A DNA stretch of 57,826 nt, taken from NCBI GenBank assembly GCA_040752635.1, contig JBFMGS010000005.1:1-57826 (forward strand), written 5' to 3'. The notes under the pieces are model-generated. The model saw only the letters and a program-made list of their open reading frames with translations, searched no databases and had not been told where the DNA came from. The DNA comes from JBFMGS01 sp040752635 (GTDB lineage Bacteria; Bacillota; SHA-98; UBA4971). The stretch's first letter is position 1; each line of letters begins with the position of its first letter. The translations under genes and the position numbers were made by a program. Positions 24,447 through 32,622 of this stretch are shown one piece after another.

Positions 24447-25637
24447 ATGGAGGGTTATCCCGCTATCGGAACTGAAGGAAGAGTGCTTATGGGCCCTGGG
24501 CCGAGCAGTGTCCACCCCAGGGTGCTTCGCGCCATGAGCTTGCCCGTGCTGGGTCACCTGGATCCCGAATTCCTGGGCATAATGAACTTAACTAAAGACC
24601 TCCTCGCAAAGACGTTTGAAACCGGAAACGAGTTCACGATCCCGATATCGGGGACGGGCAGCGCCGGGATGGAGACGGCGCTCGTGAACTTCATCGAGCC
24701 CGGGGACCGGGTCCTCGTGTGCATAAATGGGCTGTTTGGCCAGAGAATGACTGACATAGTAGAAAGGTGCGGCGGCGACCTCGCGGTCGTGGAGGCCGAG
24801 TGGGGCAAGATCATCGAGCCCGATGAGGTCAGAAAAGCGCTTGATGCCCGCCCTGCGAAGCTTGTTGCCGTCGTTCACGCCGAGACATCCACCGGGGTGT
24901 TGCAGCCCATAGAGCCCATCGCCGATATAGCCCATAGTTACAGTGCGATTCTAGTCGTGGACGCCGTGACGTCTCTGGGAGGTGTGCCCGTCCGGGTTGA
25001 TGCCAGCGGGATAGACGTATGCTACAGCGGCACCCAGAAATGCCTGTCTTGCCCTCCGGGTCTTGCTCCGATCACGATAGGGGACTCCGCTCGGAGGAGG
25101 CTTGAGGGACGAAAGACGAAGGTCCAGAGCTGGTATCTTGACCTTACCATGCTCCACAGCTACTGGGGGAAGGAGAGGTTCTATCACCACACCGCGCCAG
25201 TGAATATGATCTACGCTCTCTACGAGAGCCTCCGTATCATTCATGAGGAGGGGCTTGAAGCGCGGTTCGCAAGACACAAGCTGCATAGCGACGCCCTTAA
25301 GGCCGGGCTCACCGCAATGGGGCTTCGTCTTTTCGCACAGGAAGGCTACAGGGCGCCGATGCTGACGTCGGTGGAGGTCCCGGACGGCGTGGAGGATGCA
25401 AGCGTCCGCAAGTATCTCCTCACCCGCTATAGGTTGGAGATAGGAGGAGGTCTCGGACCCCTCAAAGGCCGCATATGGCGCGTGGGTCTGATGGGGCACT
25501 CGTGCACCCGGGAAAACGTATTTCTTTTCCTGAACGCGCTTGAGGACGCCCTGCTGGCGCAAGGGTACCGCCTGGAGCCCGGGATAGGTGTCTCCGCCGC
25601 GAGAGACGTCTATGCGACGGCGGAGCCCCCTGCGTGA
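24447..25637 (+). CDS. Class V aminotransferase, serine/alanine/ureidoglycine-glyoxylate type
   Basis: PLP-dependent transaminase of 396 residues that transfers an amino group to glyoxylate. GPGPSSVHPRVLRAM near residue 17, the PLP-contact SGTGSAGMETALVN near residue 70, and the Schiff-base lysine in YSGTQKCLSCPPGLAP near residue 198 are family signatures. ATG 24447 is chosen because AAGGGG stands 8 bases before it; GTG 24438 has none. The same fold covers serine-glyoxylate, alanine-glyoxylate and (S)-ureidoglycine-glyoxylate (PucG) aminotransferases. The last belongs to ureide breakdown and would suit the purine island, but no allantoinase or other ureide gene is visible nearby, so I do not assign it. 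Confidence 0.88.
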   Translation: MEGYPAIGTEGRVLMGPGPSSVHPRVLRAMSLPVLGHLDPEFLGIMNLTKDLLAKTFETGNEFTIPISGTGSAGMETALVNFIEPGDRVLVCINGLFGQRMTDIVERCGGDLAVVEAEWGKIIEPDEVRKALDARPAKLVAVVHAETSTGVLQPIEPIADIAHSYSAILVVDAVTSLGGVPVRVDASGIDVCYSGTQKCLSCPPGLAPITIGDSARRRLEGRKTKVQSWYLDLTMLHSYWGKERFYHHTAPVNMIYALYESLRIIHEEGLEARFARHKLHSDALKAGLTAMGLRLFAQEGYRAPMLTSVEVPDGVEDASVRKYLLTRYRLEIGGGLGPLKGRIWRVGLMGHSCTRENVFLFLNALEDALLAQGYRLEPGIGVSAARDVYATAEPPA

Positions 25638-25690
25638 ACCCGACCAGAGCATCTCCTCCCACAGATACCTACGCCTCCCTTTCTTTGGGG

Positions 25691-25762
25691 CTCGGAATCC
25701 ATGGGGCCCGAGCGCCAGTATGTGACGTCTTGCGCTCGGGCCCGTCTTGTGGACATTCCGAG
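25691..25762 (+). terminator. Nested hairpin after the aminotransferase gene
   Basis: Outer arms CTCGGAAT (25691-25698) / ATTCCGAG (25755-25762) enclose a perfect 12-bp inner stem GGGCCCGAGCGC (25704-25715) / GCGCTCGGGCCC (25732-25743). It lies 53 bases after the stop. The trailing GTCTTGT is only mildly U-rich. Most likely the 3' end structure of the aminotransferase transcript. A second small hairpin, TCCTGC/GCAGGA (25848-25866), lies in the same 316-base gap. Confidence 0.6.
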
Positions 25763-25953
25763 ACCGCGTCCCCCGTAGATGGTCGGTGTGCGTAACCAGC
25801 ATGGGTAAGGCTACGTAACCACTGTGGAGGCGCAGTCACTCCTTTTGTCCTGCGCGAAAGGCAGGATGTTTGCTGCTAAGGGTCGAATAGTGCAGTTAAG
25901 CAGTCGTGTGGGCCATCTGCCTGACTTGACTGTGCGCTCGAGGGGGTCGCGGC

Positions 25954-26907
25954 ATGCTTCCTAAAGCTGTCCTTGGTAACACCGGCATAGAAGTCACGAG
26001 GCTCGGTTTCGGGGCTCTCCCCATAGGGCCGATACAGGCCGATGTGCCTGCGGCGCAGGGGGCGCGCGTGATAAGAAGGGCGCTGGAGAGCGGGGTGACC
26101 TTCATCGATACTGCGCACTCCTATGGGACGTATGAACATATTCGCAGGGCGAAGGAAGGGTGGGCTGGCAAGGTCGTGATTGCCACCAAGACGCCAGCCT
26201 CAAGTTATGAGGAAGCCCAGGATCATATCCGCTTTGCTCTCGACGAGCTTGACGTGGAGAAACTGGACATTGTGCTGTTGCACGCGCACCGCCTTGACGA
26301 GAGGGTGTTTGAGGAGCGGGCCGGCGCGCATGATTGCTTGCACGAATACAAAGCGAGGGGACTGGTGCGAGCCGTCGGCATTTCGACTCATAGAGTAAGC
26401 GTGGTAAAAGCCGCCGCGGAGCGGAACGATATCGATATCATTCACCCGCTCATCAACATCGCTGGCCTGGGGCTTCTTGGCGGAACGGTGGAGGAGATGA
26501 TAGGCGCGGTCCGCTTCGCGGCCGAGCGGGGTAAGGGGATATACGCCATGAAGGCCCTCGGCGGCGGGCACTTGATGGCAAACCGTCAGGAAGCCTTTCG
26601 GTTTGTCCTGGGGTTGCCCGGCGTTCACGCTGTGGCGGTCGGAATGGTATCAGAGGCCGAGGTGGACATGAATTGCCGGATATTCTCGGGGGAAGTTGTC
26701 CCTCCAGCGGAATTGGAAGCAACGTTTAAGACGAAACGTCTCAAGATAGTTCCCCGGTACTGCAAGGGTTGCGGCGCGTGCGTGGAAGCATGCCCGAGCG
26801 GCGCGTTGTCGCTCGTGGACGGCAAGTCTCGCGTCGATCCGACTGTGTGCATCCTGTGCGGCTATTGCAGCCCGGTGTGCCCGGAGTTTGCCATACGGGT
26901 AGTGTGA
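25954..26907 (+). CDS. Aldo/keto reductase with C-terminal 2[4Fe-4S] ferredoxin domain
   Basis: Oxidoreductase of 317 residues. The barrel (residues 1-240) carries the catalytic tetrad in FIDTAHSYG (Asp, Tyr), VIATKTP (Lys) and VLLHAH (His). The C-terminal 60 residues hold CKGCGACVEACPSGAL and CILCGYCSPVCPEFAI, two [4Fe-4S] sites. This fused architecture is widespread in anaerobes and may let NAD(P)H-dependent carbonyl reduction exchange electrons with ferredoxin; its substrates are mostly unknown. ATG 25954 has a weak GAGGGGG site. It stands alone between two regulatory gaps. Confidence 0.92.
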   Translation: MLPKAVLGNTGIEVTRLGFGALPIGPIQADVPAAQGARVIRRALESGVTFIDTAHSYGTYEHIRRAKEGWAGKVVIATKTPASSYEEAQDHIRFALDELDVEKLDIVLLHAHRLDERVFEERAGAHDCLHEYKARGLVRAVGISTHRVSVVKAAAERNDIDIIHPLINIAGLGLLGGTVEEMIGAVRFAAERGKGIYAMKALGGGHLMANRQEAFRFVLGLPGVHAVAVGMVSEAEVDMNCRIFSGEVVPPAELEATFKTKRLKIVPRYCKGCGACVEACPSGALSLVDGKSRVDPTVCILCGYCSPVCPEFAIRVV

Positions 26908-27010
26908 GCCGAGTTGTCGCCTTTTGCTCTCCATGTTCGACTGTTCCGCACGAAAGCGAGCCTCTCCCCCGCACGCGGATCGGGCTCTAGCTCAACTGTG
27001 GGTCCGCCGT

Positions 27011-27024
27011 TTTCAGTACTGAAA
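27011..27024 (+). promoter_or_regulatory. Perfect 14-bp palindrome, candidate operator
   Basis: TTTCAGTACTGAAA, 140 bases before the DUF401 gene, with a related TTTTCTGAAA about 15 bases downstream. The dyad symmetry and AT-rich ends in a GC-rich region suggest a repressor site. The regulator is unknown. Confidence 0.4.
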
Positions 27025-27162
27025 TGATGTGAGCAGGTTTTCTGAAAGGATCTAGACCCGCGCCGCGAGCACGATCTTTGATGGTCCCGAGGAGGATTTG
27101 CTCGCGCTCTCGCGAAGTTTTAAAGGTATGCCGTACGACTGCGGGACAAAGGAGACTCGCAA

Positions 27163-28383
27163 GTGTCTGCTGTTCTAAGGCTGGTTCTCGTCTGCCTGTT
27201 CATCGTAGTTGCACTCCGCAGGAAGATCAACCTTGGCATCGCCATGTTCATAGCATCTGCTGCGCTCGGTCTCATGTTCGGTCTTAGACCGCTGGCTCTT
27301 GCGCGCGGAATGGTACTCTCCGTGTTCGCTATGGACTCCGTCAGGCTCGCGGTCGCTCTTGTTCTTGTAATGATTCTTGAGAGCATCATGCGTTATGCTG
27401 GGTTCCTCGAGGGCATGACGGGGGCGCTTCGGAAGATCGTCCGAGACCAGCGCGTGGTTGCGGCACTTCTACCCTTGTTTGTGGGGTTCCTGCCTTCAGC
27501 GGGGGGAGCCTTGTTTTCCGCCCCGATGGTGGGCGAGGCCACCCGCGACATACCCATATCGGCTGAGGAAAAGAGCTTCATAAACTACTGGTTCAGGCAT
27601 CCCATGGAGTTCGTGGTCCCGATTTACTCCGGCGTCATCATCGCTTCGAAGTTACTGGAAGTACCTATCTGGACGTACGTCACCCTCACCTCCCCTTTCT
27701 TTGTGCTTGCGGTCTTATCCGGCGCAGTGGTTGTCTTTCGAAGGCTCCCACAGGCTGTTTGGCGTAATGGAGACACGGCTCGTCCAACGCGCGCCGACTG
27801 GGTCGCGCTCGCGAACGGGCTCGTGCCCGTTATGTCCGTAATCGTATGTGCGGTTGTGCTTAAGCTCGACCTCATGTTTGCCCTCGGAGGGGTAGCGCTA
27901 CTGACAGCGATGTACGCGCGAATCCCGGCGCGGGTTGCCGCAGGCTTTTTGAAAGAAGCCATCTCGAGCGGAATGATATTCCTCATCGCAGGGGTGATGG
28001 CCTTCAAGGGAGTCCTTGGACTTTCAGGGGCTGTGGAACAGTTGCCGGCGTTCTTCGAGGCCGCGGGCGTCCCAATGGCTCTCGTTGCCTTTGCGATGCC
28101 GTTTCTTGTTGGGTTTCTCACGGGATATGCGCCAGCATACGCGGGGCTTGCACTGCCCGTCGTTGCAGGCCTGGGGGCCGCAGGTGCGGGGCAGCCATCC
28201 CTTAGCCTGGCTATACTCGGTGTTGTGAGCGGACAAGCGGGTGTCATGCTTTCTCCCGCGCACCTGTGTTTCTCTCTCACGGTCGCACACTTCAAAGCGG
28301 ATTTTGGGAGAGTCTATAGGCTAGTGGCCATTCCCGAAGCTATCCTTGTGATGGCTGCTGTTGCATACGCGGTGCTCAGGTAA
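27163..28383 (+). CDS. DUF401 family integral membrane protein
   Basis: A 406-residue polytopic membrane protein with roughly ten hydrophobic helices. Diagnostic stretches are FLPSAGGALFSAPMVGEA near residue 108, a conserved region NYWFRHPMEF near residue 143, and the C-terminal GFLTGYAPAYAGLALP and GQAGVMLSPAHLC. DUF401 proteins look like secondary carriers related to GntP/TRAP-type permeases; their substrates are not established. GTG 27163 follows AAAGGAG. The gene is monocistronic by spacing. Confidence 0.88.
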   Translation: MSAVLRLVLVCLFIVVALRRKINLGIAMFIASAALGLMFGLRPLALARGMVLSVFAMDSVRLAVALVLVMILESIMRYAGFLEGMTGALRKIVRDQRVVAALLPLFVGFLPSAGGALFSAPMVGEATRDIPISAEEKSFINYWFRHPMEFVVPIYSGVIIASKLLEVPIWTYVTLTSPFFVLAVLSGAVVVFRRLPQAVWRNGDTARPTRADWVALANGLVPVMSVIVCAVVLKLDLMFALGGVALLTAMYARIPARVAAGFLKEAISSGMIFLIAGVMAFKGVLGLSGAVEQLPAFFEAAGVPMALVAFAMPFLVGFLTGYAPAYAGLALPVVAGLGAAGAGQPSLSLAILGVVSGQAGVMLSPAHLCFSLTVAHFKADFGRVYRLVAIPEAILVMAAVAYAVLR

Positions 28384-28578
28384 CCCAGGTGGGCTCACGT
28401 GATCACTACGGGGTTGTGTTCGTTCTCGTGCGGGTTGTTCAGAAATGCGTCGGCTGACCCTGTGCCTCGCGTACGACTGAGGCAAGTGCCAGGTCTATGC
28501 GCCCAAGAAGTCGCGGTTGCGGTAGGAGTCGCCCGTAGCTGCGTTATTCTTCATTCCTTGTGAGAAAGGACATTGTCG

Positions 28579-31500
28579 ATGAAGGCAAACAAGGCTTCCA
28601 AAGCAGCGTCAGGGGCTATCGTAGAAGGCGATAGCATCCGGGCTCGCACGCCTGAGTACCATTCGCTAGAGGTTTCGGACGTCGCAGGCATCCTAGGCAC
28701 CGACATTTCGACCGGGTTGTCTTCCGAAGAGGCCAGGGCGCGCTTCGAGCGCTTCGGCCCGAACGAGCTCCTCGAAAAGCCGGGTCCCACTATCCTCCAG
28801 ATGTTCGTTGGGCAGTTCAAGGAGCCCCTTGTGCTCGTTCTCATCATTGCTGCTGTGATATCGGCGGCCCTTCGTGAGGTGGGCGAGGGGCTTGTCATCA
28901 TGGCAATCGTCGTTCTCAACGCGGTGCTCGGCGTAACCCAGGAGAGCAAGGCCGAGAAATCCCTGGCCGCCTTGAAGAAGCTCGCTGCTCCCCTTGCCAG
29001 GGTGCGGCGCGATGGCATGACGGTGACTGTCCCCACGCGCGAACTTGTGCCCGGCGATGTGGTTCTCATCGAGGCTGGTGACCACATCCCTGCTGACATC
29101 CGGATTGCAGAGGCAATCACGCTGAAAGTGGAGGAGGCTGCCCTCACCGGGGAGTCGGTGCCCGTGGAAAAAAGCGTTGAACGCATCCCCCAGCAGGACG
29201 TGTCTCTGGGCGACAGGACAAACATGCTGCATATGGCCACAATTTGCGTCTACGGCCGCGGCCGTGGCGTGGTTGTTGCCACTGGCATGAACACGCAGGT
29301 AGGGCGGATTGCAGGCCTGATGGAGGCATCCCTGGAGAAGCAAACGCCGCTCCAGGAGCGCATGGAAGATCTTGGGAAGTGGCTGGGCGGAGCCGCGCTC
29401 GGGCTTTGCGGCCTGATGTTTCTTGCTGGTCTTCTCCGAGGCATCCAGGTTTTCGAGATGTTCTTGACGGCCGTCAGTCTCGCTGTCGCGGCGATTCCCG
29501 AAGGGTTGCCTGCCATCGTCACCGTGGTGCTCGCCATCGGTGTACAGCGCATGGCGAGGCATCGAGCCATCATAAGGAAGCTTCCTGCCGTGGAGACCCT
29601 CGGGAGCGCCACCGCCATCTGCTCCGACAAGACGGGCACTCTCACGGAAAACGAGATGACGGTAGTCCGGGCGTACGTGAATCGAACGGTGCTCGAGGTC
29701 ACGGGCCAGGGCTACTCCCCCCAGGGCGAGTTCAGGATAGCAAGCGCGGCTGTGCTCGACTGCTCCGAGCCCCACCTTTGCATGCTGGCGCGCATCGCTG
29801 CGCTCTGTAACAACGCAGAGCTTCGGCAAAACCCGGATTCCGGGGAGTGGTACGTCATTGGCGATCCAACAGAGGGGGCTCTCGTGGTTGCTTCGCGCAA
29901 GGCTGGTTTCGGCCCAGAGGAGGCTCGGGGCGCGCCACGGGTCGCGGAGATCCCGTTCGATTCCGTCCGAAAGCGGATGACGACCATAAACCGGTTCCCG
30001 TGGCCCCTCGCAGTGGAGGCTGCCGGAGCAAATGTGGCCGGACCTGGTGGAGCTTTGACCGAGGATGGCGGATCAAAAGGTTTCGGGGCGCAACCGGGAA
30101 GCGACGGGCCGTCGTTCGCGGAACAGCCCTCTGTGGCCGGTGATATGGACTCGCCCGAGGGGGCTACCGGAGCTACCAGGGCTACCGGGTCTCCGGGAGA
30201 ACCCGGTACCTACGTAGCGCTGGTGAAAGGCGCTCCCGACTCCGTGCTGCGGCAGTGCGCGTTCATCTTTGAAGCGGGAGAGGTCCGTCCGCTGGATGAA
30301 GGCAAGAGGGCCGAGATCACACGAGTGAACGCCTCAATGGCCGCCGAGGCGCTGCGTGTCCTCGCCTGCGCTTACAGGAGCCTTGGAGTTGCCGGCATGC
30401 CTTCGCGAGTCACGGCGGAGGAGATCGAGCGCGACCTTGTGTTCGTGGGTCTCATGGGAATGATGGACCCGCCCAGGGCCGAGGTGCCGGCGGCTGTGCA
30501 GACGTGTCGGGACGCAGGTATACTCCCGATCATGATCACTGGCGACCATAAAGACACCGCCGTGGCTATAGCGCAGGCTGTGGGGCTCGGCTCATCCGAC
30601 GGCGTTGAACCCTGCCGGGCTGATGCCTTAAGTAAGGCGAGGGCGAGGTGGCAGGCTGGGGATGGGGACGGAGAGCGGGTTACTACTGCGCTATCTGGCA
30701 ACGAGCTCGATTCTCTCACCGATGAGGAGCTTGATTCTGTTGTGGGGAAGATCTCGGTCTACGCGCGGGTATCGCCGGAACACAAGGTCCGCATCGTAGA
30801 GGCGCTCCAGCGTCAGGGGCACGTTGTCGCTATGACGGGCGACGGGGTAAACGACGCCCCGGCCCTGAAGCGAGCGGACATAGGGTGTGCAATGGGCATA
30901 ACCGGGACCGACGTGGCAAAAGAAGCTGCTGACATGGTGCTTGCAGACGACAACTTTGCGACAATCGTCGAGGCGGTGCGCCAGGGCAGAGCCATTTTCG
31001 ACAATATCCGGAGGTCCATAGCCTACCTCATATCGTGCAACATAGGTGAGATCGTCGCTATATTTACCGCGGTAGTCACTGGGAGCTTCAGACCTCTCAC
31101 GCCCATTCAGATACTCTGGGTTAACCTTGTCACAGACAGCCTGCCCGCGCTCGCACTGGGCGTTGAGCCCCCGGAGCCCGGCATCATGCGCAGGCCTCCG
31201 CGTAAGCGTCAGGAGTCGGTGTTCGGCCGCGGCGGAGGGCTGCGGATAGGCCTCTACGGGGCGTTCATCGGAGGTGTGACTCTTCTCGCGTTCTGGCTGG
31301 GAGTGAGAGAGGAGATCGGGACTGCGAGGGATCCCGTACTGGCCGCGAGGACCATGGCTTTTGCCACTATGTCGCTCAGCCAGTTGTTCCACGCATTCAA
31401 TTTCCGTTCGACCATAAGGTCGCTGTTCCAGGTGGGTCCCCTCACGAACAAGTACCTGGTAGGAGCGTGGATCGCGTCTGGCCTGCTGCAGCTCGCCGTT

Positions 31501-31650
31501 CTCACGGTGCCAGCTCTACGACCTGTCTTCGATACGGTGCCGCTGACAGGACCGGAGTGGGCCACTGTCTGCGCCCTTTCGCTGTCCCCTCTCATTTTCG
31601 GCGAGCTACTCAAGGCTGCCATGCGCCGCGGCACAGGCTTGTCCACGTGA
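28579..31650 (+). CDS. Calcium-type cation-transporting P-type ATPase (P2A) with low-complexity insert
   Basis: ATP-driven cation pump of 1023 residues; bacterial relatives are usually near 900. The phosphorylated Asp350 lies in SDKTGTLTE, TGES in the actuator domain, KGAPD in the nucleotide domain and TGDGVNDAP with Asp755 in the hinge. Ca2+-site residues typical of SERCA/PMR1 pumps are present: AIPEGLPA in M4, SCNIGEIVAIF in M5 and NLVTDSLPALALG in M6 near residue 849. About 69 residues (475-543) between KRMTTINRFPW and YVALVKGAPD are Gly/Pro/Thr-rich, including GATGATRATGSPGEPG; a second shorter insert follows VGLGSSDG. Start is ATG 28579 behind AAAGGA. Confidence 0.93.
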   Translation: MKANKASKAASGAIVEGDSIRARTPEYHSLEVSDVAGILGTDISTGLSSEEARARFERFGPNELLEKPGPTILQMFVGQFKEPLVLVLIIAAVISAALREVGEGLVIMAIVVLNAVLGVTQESKAEKSLAALKKLAAPLARVRRDGMTVTVPTRELVPGDVVLIEAGDHIPADIRIAEAITLKVEEAALTGESVPVEKSVERIPQQDVSLGDRTNMLHMATICVYGRGRGVVVATGMNTQVGRIAGLMEASLEKQTPLQERMEDLGKWLGGAALGLCGLMFLAGLLRGIQVFEMFLTAVSLAVAAIPEGLPAIVTVVLAIGVQRMARHRAIIRKLPAVETLGSATAICSDKTGTLTENEMTVVRAYVNRTVLEVTGQGYSPQGEFRIASAAVLDCSEPHLCMLARIAALCNNAELRQNPDSGEWYVIGDPTEGALVVASRKAGFGPEEARGAPRVAEIPFDSVRKRMTTINRFPWPLAVEAAGANVAGPGGALTEDGGSKGFGAQPGSDGPSFAEQPSVAGDMDSPEGATGATRATGSPGEPGTYVALVKGAPDSVLRQCAFIFEAGEVRPLDEGKRAEITRVNASMAAEALRVLACAYRSLGVAGMPSRVTAEEIERDLVFVGLMGMMDPPRAEVPAAVQTCRDAGILPIMITGDHKDTAVAIAQAVGLGSSDGVEPCRADALSKARARWQAGDGDGERVTTALSGNELDSLTDEELDSVVGKISVYARVSPEHKVRIVEALQRQGHVVAMTGDGVNDAPALKRADIGCAMGITGTDVAKEAADMVLADDNFATIVEAVRQGRAIFDNIRRSIAYLISCNIGEIVAIFTAVVTGSFRPLTPIQILWVNLVTDSLPALALGVEPPEPGIMRRPPRKRQESVFGRGGGLRIGLYGAFIGGVTLLAFWLGVREEIGTARDPVLAARTMAFATMSLSQLFHAFNFRSTIRSLFQVGPLTNKYLVGAWIASGLLQLAVLTVPALRPVFDTVPLTGPEWATVCALSLSPLIFGELLKAAMRRGTGLST

Positions 31651-31818
31651 TTGCGCAAGCTGTGGCCGGGAGCGTTGTTGAGCCGCAGAGGTTGCGGAGG
31701 TCCGTAGGGTACCATCAGTGCCGTTCAGGCGGTCAAGCAATCCTGGCGCCGAAATCAAGAAGACGCGTGTGGGTAGAAGTTCAGGAGAAGCCCTGACTTG
31801 CGGCGGGTGCCGACGCTT

Positions 31819-31843
31819 GTGCTTGCATGGCGGGGCCTGTTAA
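31819..31843 (+). repeat. Dispersed intergenic repeat, copy C
   Basis: GTGCTTGCATGGCGGGGC followed by CTGTTAA; matches the copy at 51280-51304 at 22 of 25 positions and the minus-strand copy at 45536-45559 over the TTGCATGRCGGGGC core. Confidence 0.65.
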
Positions 31844-31982
31844 TTCGGCCATCTGCGGACGGGCCGAATCAATCTGAGGCGTGCTGAGAAGCGGCGCGAA
31901 TTCATGGCGATACACCTATCAGGATACCGGGGCGTATCTGGATACTGTACGGGGTAAGCGGAGACGAAATTGCCAAATTTGC

Positions 31983-32011
31983 TTGCTTTTCTGGCCTCGG
32001 GCGAGTAGAAT
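31983..32011 (+). promoter_or_regulatory. Candidate sigma-A promoter of the zinc-ribbon gene
   Basis: TTGCTT (31983-31988), 17-base spacer, TAGAAT (32006-32011). The transcript would have a leader of about 140 bases before ATG 32158. Confidence 0.55.
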
Positions 32012-32157
32012 GTATTCAGCCAGACTTGTTCAGGTCCATCGTTTACACTCTAGGCCAGCCGCGGGCTACGGGCACAAGAGGAGAGAAAAGTGCCTCGGGG
32101 TACGACCGGTTATCTGAGCAAGGGCGCCATTACCACAAAGCGAGGGGATATATCTAA

Positions 32158-32448
32158 ATGGAGTTCAAAGACAAGGTGTTAACGTGTCGCGACTGTGGTG
32201 CGGAGTTCGTCTTCACCGCGGGCGAGCAAGAATTCTATGCGGAGAAGGGGTTCGAACACGAGCCCGTTCGCTGCAGGGAGTGCCGCGTATCCCGCAAGCG
32301 TCAGCGAAACGACGGTCTGAGGGAGATGCACACGGTCATCTGCTCGTCTTGCGGCAAAGAAGCTCAGGTTCCGTTCAAGCCTCGGGAAGATCGGCCGGTT
32401 TACTGCCGGGAGTGCTTCGAGGCCCAGAAGGCATACCGGGGCGCCTAG
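32158..32448 (+). CDS. Small zinc-ribbon protein with two double-CxxC modules
   Basis: A 96-residue protein made of two treble-clef-like zinc modules: CRDCGAEF with CRECRV (about residues 10-43) and CSSCGKEAQV with CRECF (about residues 62-88). This architecture, with the phrase FVFTAGEQEFYAEKGF, is a common small conserved family in Gram-positive bacteria, annotated only as zinc-ribbon domain-containing; its role is not established. ATG 32158 follows GAGGGGA. A strong terminator lies downstream, so it is probably a single-gene unit. Confidence 0.85.
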   Translation: MEFKDKVLTCRDCGAEFVFTAGEQEFYAEKGFEHEPVRCRECRVSRKRQRNDGLREMHTVICSSCGKEAQVPFKPREDRPVYCRECFEAQKAYRGA

Positions 32449-32567
32449 TCCAAAGAAGCTCCGGATAGCAGGGGTGCGGTGAGCGTGCGTTTGGCGATGT
32501 GCCGCCAGGCATGTTGATTCGAGAGAACTGAGGCGTCATTCGCGGCATACTCCGGACGCCGTTCTAC

Positions 32568-32596
32568 GGCGCGGCCTTATGGCCGCGCCTTTCTCT
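32568..32596 (+). terminator. Rho-independent terminator after the zinc-ribbon gene
   Basis: Perfect 9-bp stem GGCGCGGCC (32568-32576) / GGCCGCGCC (32581-32589), TTAT loop, followed by TTTCTCT. The clearest intrinsic terminator in the window. Confidence 0.8.
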
Positions 32597-32622
32597 GTCG
32601 CTCGGAAGAGGGGTGTGCGCAA

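Larger units (their letters stand above)
31651..32157 (+). other. 507-base intergenic region with repeat copy, hairpin and promoter
   Basis: No convincing gene. It contains one copy of the dispersed TTGCATGRCGGGGC repeat (31819-31843), an inverted repeat ATTCGGCC (31843-31850) / GGCCGAAT (31862-31869) directly after it, and a candidate promoter at 31983-32011 that would drive the zinc-ribbon gene. The pumps and the zinc-ribbon gene are therefore probably separate transcription units. Confidence 0.6.

Noticed and set aside
24447..25637. Firm assignment as ureidoglycine-glyoxylate aminotransferase (PucG)
   Set aside because: Shared fold with serine- and alanine-glyoxylate enzymes and no ureide genes nearby; sequence alone does not decide.
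28693..29829. 378-codon minus-strand frame opposite the Ca2+ pump
   Set aside because: Shadow frame; His/Arg-rich composition typical of antisense translation and no known motif.
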